Shown piece after piece: positions 56,960 to 64,000 of a DNA stretch of 64,000 nucleotides; position 1 is the first letter of the stretch, and every line of letters begins with the position of its first letter. Below the pieces are notes generated by a model, which was given only the letters and a program-made list of their open reading frames with translations, searched no databases and was not told the DNA's origin. This DNA is from Lunularia cruciata (lineage: Eukaryota; Streptophyta; Marchantiopsida; Lunulariales; Lunulariaceae). The position numbers and the translations under genes were made by a program. The DNA is taken from contig OX419762.1 in NCBI GenBank assembly GCA_948567375.1, forward strand, positions 47,411,034 through 47,475,033. Direction: 5' to 3'.

Positions 56960-57373
56960 ACATTGCTCACTAGAGAACTCAATGAGAGAGAGATAGTTGC
57001 AAATGAAAGGATGATGAGTACCTCCTCACCCCTTATTTATATACTTGTGAAATAGCTACATACAAAAGTTACTAACTACCATAGTAACTCAAGTTACTAG
57101 ACTAAAAGTCAAGTAAAGTCAAAAAGTAGAAAGGAATATCCATTCACATGGGCATATTCCACTAGCATGTGATATTACCTTGACCCAACCACTCTGTCAA
57201 GGATTCCTTCACATGGGCTATCCTTGGACTATAAAAGAATCCAAAACAAAAAGGCTTGGGAGCCCAAGATTTCTCAACTCTTTCCTCAAAGCCAAACACC
57301 TAGGAATAATACCAAGTCAATACACTAGAATCCAAAATAGTGGTGCTCATCTTTTCCACTTCCTCTAAAGTAA
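56960..57373 (-). repeat. Family A LTR, right part (split by family B copy 3)
   Basis: Continuation of 53075-53207. It ends prematurely at ctctaaagtaa, so roughly 150 bp of LTR is missing. Confidence 0.85.
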
Positions 57374-57479
57374 AGTCTTTGCATTGGGTTGATCAACCCA
57401 AGGTAAATTCTTCTTACTCTCACCTTTGACAAGTCCGATCCAAGTTCTACTTCTCCTTACACAAAATAGGCCTTGGGTA
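57374..57479 (-). repeat. Fragment resembling family B 5' region (inverted)
   Basis: Shared phrases (gggttgatca, aagt-tgatccaa) with 49680-49800 of copy 2. It lies between two family A LTRs. Confidence 0.4.
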
Positions 57480-58163
57480 TGTAACTTCCATTTGTGCATG
57501 TGTGTGGTATTGTGCTTGGTATTACAAGTACTTGAGAGATATTATTTATATAGAGATAAAGGATGGTTATACATTAGTCATGATTAGCTAGAGTTAGTCA
57601 TAGCTAAGATAGAGGGGACCTTACTTTAGAGGAAGTGATAAAGATGAGCACCACTATTTTGAATTCACATGTGTTGACTTGGTATTATTCCTAGGTGTTT
57701 GGCTCTGAAGAAAGAGTTAAGAACTCTTGGGCCCGCAAGCCTTTTTGTTTTGGATTCTTTTATAGTCCAAGGATAGCCTATGTGAAGGAATCCTTGACTT
57801 AGTGGTTGGGTCAAGATAAGATCATATGCTTAGTGGAATATGCCCATGTGGATGGATATTCCTTTCTACTTTTTGACTTTACTTGACTTTTAGTCTAGTA
57901 ACTTGAGTTACTACAATAATTAGTAACTTTGGTGCATAACTATTTCACAAGTATATAAACAAGGGGTGAGGAGGTACTCATCATCCTTTCATTTGCAACT
58001 ATCTCTCTCCCATTGAGTTCTCTAGTGAGCAATGTCGTGAGTATTGGAGTGTTATCCTTGGAGGAGTATAATGGAGTTGGGGTTCTTTGCCTTCTTAGTC
58101 CATGGTGCCCTACCATAATAGCTATCAGAGGTTCATCTTGAGTGAGAGATAGGCCGGCTCACA
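57480..58163 (+). repeat. Family A LTR (plus)
   Basis: 684 bp, TGTAACTTCC...GGCTCACA. A PBS with the clearest form, TGGTTCTGTTGCCAGGA, follows at 58168. Confidence 0.9.
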
Positions 58164-58204
58164 TTTTTGGTTCTGTTGCCAGGAGTTCTCTAGAAGGCAA
58201 GATA

Positions 58205-58375
58205 ATGTTCCGCATACAATTCTATATTAGACAAAAGGAGGCTATGAGAGCTCACTTGGAGAGAACTTTAGGGGAGGAGAGGGCTGAACTTATGTTAGAG
58301 AATTTGGACCCATTTGTATACCCTGTAGTTCATAATGATGTTGTTGAGGTGATTTTGTACATCTTGTACACTTGA
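58205..58375 (+). CDS. Leader micro-ORF of family A, intact copy
   Basis: 57 codons starting MFRIQFYIRQKEAMRAHLER and ending VILYILYT, intact. It is collinear with 15739-15909 and 31800-31970. The element is truncated at about 58560, so only the LTR, PBS and this leader remain. Function unknown. Confidence 0.5.
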   Translation: MFRIQFYIRQKEAMRAHLERTLGEERAELMLENLDPFVYPVVHNDVVEVILYILYT

Positions 58376-59502
58376 GAGGATTTGGAGAGATTGTGTGAGG
58401 TGGATTGCAGATTTTGGAGATTAAGATGATTTTGGGAAAATTCTCAAGTTTGGGATCTGGACTTGAAATTTCCACGCATAATAGCTTATGTTATTCTTCA
58501 GTTAGATCACTTGAAACTATTATGAGAGCTATTATGCGCACTGGGCTAGAATTTTTCAAGATATATTTGGGACTTAATCTATAAACTAACTTGTCTCTCA
58601 CTCAAGATGAACCACTAATGGCGATAAGGTAACACACCATGAACTAAGAAGGCAAGGAACCCTAACTCCATCACACTCCTCCAAGGCTAGAACTCCAAGG
58701 CACCTCCAAGACTCAAGACATTGTTCACTAGAGAACTCAATGAGAGAGAGATAGTTACAAATGAAAGGATGATGAGTTCCTCTTTACCTCTAAGTTATAT
58801 ACTTGTGAAAAATTTAGACACCAAAGTTACTAATATCCGGAGTAACCCAAGTACTAGGCTAAAAGTCAAATAAAATCAAAATTCCAAAGGAACATCCAAG
58901 CACATGGATAGGTGGTCTTATGTTCACCTACAAACTAAGTCAAGGATTCCTTCACATGGGCTATCCTTGGACTATAGAAAAATCCACACCAACAAGGCTT
59001 GTGGGTTCAAGTGTTTTCAACTCTTTCCTCAAAGTCAATAATTAGGAATAATACCAACAGTTATCTTGCACATCTCTCCTCTCTCTCTCTTTTGGTATTT
59101 TGACTCATACTGTAAGAATTGAGTCCTCAAAGAAATCTTGTAGTAATGAGACCTACCATTCTTTCCCCTCTCATTATTTCTTGTGCAATCACTCTTAAAT
59201 TCTCTCATAAAAGCCTCCACATCCTCTCTATTCTTGCCAAAGAAATTGGAAGTTTCTCCATCTTAGCCTCTCATTACCTTTCTCTTCTCTTTATTTCTTT
59301 TGTCTATTTTCTCTCAATATATAATTAATAGAGTATATACACAATTAGCACCATTTAAGAGTAGTCCACTCAAGGTATTACAAAGAATCCAGGTTGCTCC
59401 ATGATTTCTATGGCACAATCAAATCCAAAGGTGCAAAGTAGCAAAATTCCATGGATATTTTATCCATCAGTTGAAAGATTATCTCCATCACTAATCTTGA
59501 GA

Positions 59503-59800
59503 TCATTTTGATGAAGGTGGTAATTTTTGTGTAGTAATACTATGACTCTCTCCAAGATCCTTCAACAAGGTGTCCAACAATGTTAGGGTGCCTTTACCCT
59601 CATGGCTCTTTGGAAATCCTTCCACTCTAGAAACTTCACACAACTCCTTGGTCCTAGATTTCCTCCCTCCCAATCTTAGTGAAGAAGGCCCAAGATGCAA
59701 TCCCAAGTTAAGTAAGCCTCTCCTTCTCTCAATCATTTGCTCTCAAGACTCAATAAACCTAAACTTGCACTAGGCCACTTCTCTCCACATAAGAAGCACT
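59503..59800 (-). pseudogene. Zinc-knuckle ORF remnant (family A)
   Basis: The 77-codon frame keeps LNLGLHLGPSSLRLGGRKS and ELCEVSRVEGFPKSHEG, the counterpart of the second Cys/His cluster with two Cys lost. The first knuckle is destroyed. Confidence 0.6.
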
Positions 59801-60793
59801 TAAAATAACTTTTTCCTTCAAATGGTGAAGGTCTTTGAATCCTCTCAACAATCTCTTCAAATTCTACTCTAAAATTTAATTTCTTCAAATCAACCACTAT
59901 TATCACTTCAATCCATTGAGAAATTTAACATAACCTTAATTTCCACTTGTAATGGCCTTTCGATGCTCCCAAGATGAGTCTAAACACTCAAACATACTTT
60001 TAGTCAAACCTACACTCCTCATTCAAGAGAACTTAGTTCTCCTAAAATTACCTCTCTTCACAACGTTAACCAATTCTCTCAAATTATAACTCACTCCTTT
60101 GGAATTTTTCACACTTGATCAAAAAATAAAGTTATCTCTCTTTGTAAAATTTTAGCCTTTTTCATTGAGCCATTTGGTCTAAGCATCTTTCTATTCAACA
60201 CATGTCTTTCAAATTTGCTCTCAAAACCACCACCCTCACTTTAGAAGGTAATAATTTCATGCACAAGAATAATCTTGGGAGGTAGAATATCTTGCAACTA
60301 ATTTTCCTATGAAAAATAAATTCATAAATGAAGAAATGGAAAACTCTAAAAATAATTATAGAGAGTGTGTAGTTTGCATGAACAATTTACCCTACCATCT
60401 TCCAAAAATTCCACCTCAATGTATGATCAGCCCATATAATTATTTCAAGCGTCTAGGTTGAAAGACTATCCAAACTATCTTTATGAGAATTTCAAGTCCA
60501 AATATCAAACTTGAGGTTTAGGTCCAAAATCATCATAATTCACAAATTCTACAATCCACCTCACACAACCTCTCCAATCCTCTCATATGTGTAATATATA
60601 TAATATCAGCTCAAACAAATTATAATGATCTAGAAGGTATAAAAATGGATCTAAGTTGTCTAAAATAAGTTTAGCCCCTCCAACCCTAATTTTCTCTCCA
60701 AGTGAGCTCTCATAGTCTCCTTCCATCTACTATAGAATTGTATGTAGAGCATTAACTTTCCTTTTAGAGAATTCTTGGCAACAAAACCAAAAC

Positions 60794-61506
60794 TGGGAGC
60801 CAGCCCGTCTCTCACTCAAAATGAACCTATGGTGGCTATTAAGTTAGTGTACCATGGACTAAGAAGTCAAGGAACCGCCAACTCCATCACACTCCTCCAA
60901 GGCTAGAACTCCAAGACACCTAAGGCACCTCCAAGACTCAAGATATTATTCACTAGAGAACTTAATGAGAGAGAGATAGTTGCAAATGAAAGGATGATGA
61001 GTACCTCCTCACCCCTAGCTTATATATTTTTGAATAATTTACATGCCAAAGTTATTAATTACCAGAGTAACTCAAGTTACTAGGCTAAAATTCAAATACA
61101 ATCAAAAAGTCTAAAGGAATATCTGAGCACATGAGAATAATCCCATTGGTAGGTGATCTTATACTCACATACCAACTACGTCAAGAATTCTTTCACATGT
61201 GCTATCCTTGGACTATAGAAAAATCCACACCAACAAGGCTTCTAAGTCCAAGAGTTCTCAACTCTTTTCTCAAAGTCAAATAACTAGGAATAATACCAAT
61301 TCAATTCATTAGATAAAAAAATAATGTTGCTCACTCTTTTCACTTCCTCTTAAATAAGTTCACCTTTATCTTAGCTAGGACTAACTTGAGCTAATCATGA
61401 AAAATGTAGAAGCATAGTTTAACTACCTATAGATAATATTTCCATATTAATTACTATACCAAACTTAATATCCCTATATAGAATAGATGCATCAATGGGT
61501 GTTATA
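60794..61506 (-). repeat. Family A 5' LTR of the deletion derivative
   Basis: About 713 bp. Plus-strand ends GGAGCCAGCCCG...GGGTGTTATA. Diverged but alignable throughout with 15951-16640. Confidence 0.85.
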
Positions 61507-62206
61507 GATACCTTTGGTTTAGAGCCAAATAAGTATATAAGGTTGAGTGTTGTTGGCAATTGTGTTTGTTCTTTTGAGTAATATAGACTTTGATTTACCA
61601 AATAAAGAATATTCTTACTTCTTTGCAAGTTGGTTGCCTTCATGTTGTACATTGTTCAAGGTTTAGGCAAGAATAAAGGTGAGTAGTTTTACAATAGGTC
61701 TTCAATGCTTAGTGCTAAGCAAGTAATTGCTCCTAATTAGGGTGTGCATTCAATGATGCAAAGGAGTGAACTTGTGCAACAAGTGGATAGGGAAGCTCAT
61801 AGCACAGACAATACAATAGAATCAAAAAAATTAGGCAAGGAACAACATGAACTTGGTCTTACAAGTTGTGTCTTTAAGGAAGGGTAGAACACATTTTCAT
61901 CCATAGTTTTGGAATGGAGCGGCACTCGGTCTTGAATGATCCATCTCCTTCATGAGAAATCCTTGTTAGACCTTAGAGTGAAAGTGAATTTTTGTGATTT
62001 TCTTTTTATTGTAGTGTGCCACAAAGGGTGACACTACACTCTTTTTGGAGTGGTTCTTGCCCAGAAAATTAAACAAGAAACAATAAATGAGGTTTGGTGA
62101 AAAATGTGTGTTTTGCTTGATTCTCAAGCAATTCAAACCATTATCCTTGTTGGAACTAACGGTTCTTAATGATATACTATAAGTAGATTAATATTGAGGT
62201 GTCACA
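61507..62206 (+). repeat. Family C tail (plus)
   Basis: Non-coding. Ends GAGGTGTCACA. Inverted match to 17809-18330, sharing the blocks gggtgacactacactc and gtgtgttttgctt. Likely the terminal region of a family B-like element. Confidence 0.6.
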
Positions 62207-64000
62207 ATTACCCTCATCAATCATCTTCATGAAGTGTTGCAAGGAGTAGATTTGGAGAGGATGAAGGGAAGAGATGAACTTAAGGAAGTATGTGCTCAAC
62301 ACTTGGAGATGGGTAAGTGGAACAATGACTTGGCACAAGATTTTTCTATGTATATCTTTGCTGTAAGCGCATGTGCTTGGGATCAAGAATCCCGAGCCTT
62401 CTCCAAGGACACCTCCATCACCTCCTTTGCAATCTCTTCAAAATGGTCTTGTAAAATCTGCATCCTTGTCAATGTTGTAGTCTTCTCCAAGTGGACTGGG
62501 CCCAACTCTCCTCCACATGGCCGAGCCACAATTTTCCTTGACTGGCTACCTGATCCTCCTATTATTCTTCCTCCTTTTGCTTAAAACTGTTAGCGAGCGT
62601 CTTTACTTGAATGTCAGCCACCTATAGCTCGTCCTTGATGGAAAGCTTTCATTGCTATGAGGGAAACATTTACCTTTTCCACTTCTCCCTTAAGTACATC
62701 ATTTTTTTCTGCCTGGGCCTTCACATTTTCCTCAAGCTTAAATCAATCCCTTCCTTCTTCAATCTGGACTCCTCTGCCTTATTGTCCTATCCTCCAAAAT
62801 CTTTGTTTCCAAGGCCGCGCTTTCTACGCCCAGTCCACTTGGAGAAGGCTACAACATTGACAAGGATGCAGATTCTACGAGACCATTTTGAAGAGATTGC
62901 AAAGGAGGTGATGGAGGCCTAGTTGAAGAAATAAAGGCTTGGGATTCTTGATCTCAAGCACATGCACTTACAGCAAAGATATACATGGACAAGCACCTAC
63001 AGCAGCTATCCAAGAAACTAATTGCACAGACCTCTTAGAAGTTTGAGGAATCCATGAAAGTGCTGCTGGAGTGGATTGCAAGGTACAGGAAACAAGTAGA
63101 ATTATTGATCAAGGTTTGTAAATGCTAAGGTAGCTTCTCGTAATACATTTTTGGAAGAGGACAATTGTTAACCGGAGAGAAATAGGTAAAAAACTTCTAA
63201 GTGTGGAATGCACCCTCAGCTTGAAATTCTCTTTGACCTTGAACTCTATCTTTGTCTTTATATACATCTTTGCACAGAAATACCTTTTGGCTTAGGACTA
63301 ATTTTGTAGCCAATGATTCCAGGAGTGTAAATACTTGTAAAGTAGACCACAAGAAATAGTTCTGATTAGTGGCGGTTGCATAGTCACTTCTTAGGATAAG
63401 ATTAAAAGGTAGGATTAGTGATAAATAGAGTAGGTGTAACTAGAAGATTTTCAACATTATTAGCTAATAATCATCTTCATCAAAAATTTAGGAAATTTTA
63501 TATATGGGTTGCGGAACACAGAAGCTATGTCCATTTCTTTCATAATCAAAATATTCAGCTCAAGCATTGTTTATGAGTCTTTGTGTTGGATTTGATTTTG
63601 TTTACAACTTTTGTGCTTGGTCAGGAAGAGGTAAAGAATCTTACAATTAAGTGTGTATTTGAGTACTTGCTTAGGAAATTTGCATTGAATACAGTAAGTT
63701 ATCCTTGACATTCAATGGAAATAAGTGCTTAAATACCTATGTAATAAATTTACACATGATGAGAAGTTATCCAAGACATTCTGGATCAATGCTTCAATGT
63801 GAAGAAGTGTTACGGGAATGATGGAACATTGAGAGTACTACAGAATAGGAATTGGGTTGTTGGAGTGCAGACGATTGCTACCCTTTATTTGACAGAACAT
63901 ATCGATTGCTTGCCGGATCTAAGCATGGCGTGGGACACGGAGCTTCAATTTTAGTCATTATGACCAGTCAAGTGCAACGTGGCGTAGCACTGTTGAAGAT
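62207..64000. other. Repeat-derived sequence with long inverted repeat; no gene seen
   Basis: The frames at 62234-62584 and 62611-62922 are partly produced by the inverted arms and show no recognised domain. 63000-64000 has only short frames and nothing identifiable. Confidence 0.4.
62346..62988. repeat. Inverted repeat, about 160-bp arms
   Basis: Arms 62346-62501 and 62828-62988 are roughly 90% complementary (e.g. acaacattgacaaggatgca), separated by 326 bp. Transcription would give a long hairpin RNA. Confidence 0.8.

Larger units (their letters stand above)
58579..61506 (-). mobile_element. Family A deletion derivative (leader plus partial gag only)
   Basis: 3' LTR remnant (58579-59057), gag N-terminal fragment (59057-59260, NERGKNGRSHYY), zinc-knuckle ORF remnant (59503-59800), long leader (59800-60790) and 5' LTR (60794-61506). 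All of pol is deleted. This is the most diverged family A copy here; the leader micro-ORF at about 60600-60740 is full of stops. Confidence 0.8.

Noticed and set aside
1-64000. tRNA, rRNA or bacterial operon features
   Set aside because: No cloverleaf, rRNA block, Shine-Dalgarno pattern or operon layout was recognised by eye; a tRNA scan would be needed to exclude tRNAs fully.

Overview
This window is a nested pile of decayed LTR retrotransposons from a streptophyte (land plant or charophyte alga). The evidence is several Ty3/gypsy lineages with plant-type primer binding sites, a chromodomain integrase, an Athila-like polymerase, no bacterial-style genes and no intact host gene. The species cannot be named. 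One element carries its own DNA cytosine methyltransferase, a feature previously reported for some charophyte gypsy elements, so an early-diverging streptophyte is a reasonable guess only. Nearly every coding region is broken by frameshifts and by TGA/TAG codons of the kind left by methyl-cytosine deamination.

Layout. 1-1.6 kb: minus-strand gypsy gag/protease fragment. About 1.6-10.2 kb: a minus-strand gypsy element with the order gag (two zinc knuckles), protease, a complete DNMT3-like C5 cytosine methyltransferase domain, reverse transcriptase, RNase H, integrase and a C-terminal PHD finger. 10.2-16.6 kb: an Athila-like element (family A, minus) with both LTRs, a small conserved leader ORF, an extra zinc-knuckle ORF upstream of gag, and gag-pol lacking integrase. 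16.6-23.1 kb: fragments and one long copy of an unusual repeat (family B) that has TG...CA ends and no pol but encodes a large coiled-coil gag-like protein. 23.1-31.07 kb: an 8-kb island without recognisable transposon genes. 31.08-43.70 kb: a second, plus-strand family A element flanked by GACCT, interrupted by a 5.6-kb chromovirus (36.0-41.58 kb) whose LTRs carry arrays of perfect heat-shock elements. 43.7-57.4 kb: more family B relatives, including a 3,752-bp copy flanked by a perfect ACATT duplication inside a family A LTR. 57.5-61.5 kb: further family A LTRs and a gag-only deletion derivative. 61.5-64 kb: a related repeat tail and a long inverted repeat.

Main candidates for novelty: (1) the gypsy element pairing a cytosine methyltransferase with a PHD chromatin reader; (2) the chromovirus with heat-shock-element LTRs; (3) family B, a TG...CA unit that makes a 5-bp target duplication and carries a protein gene but has no LTR pair and no pol; (4) a leader micro-ORF shared by family A copies.
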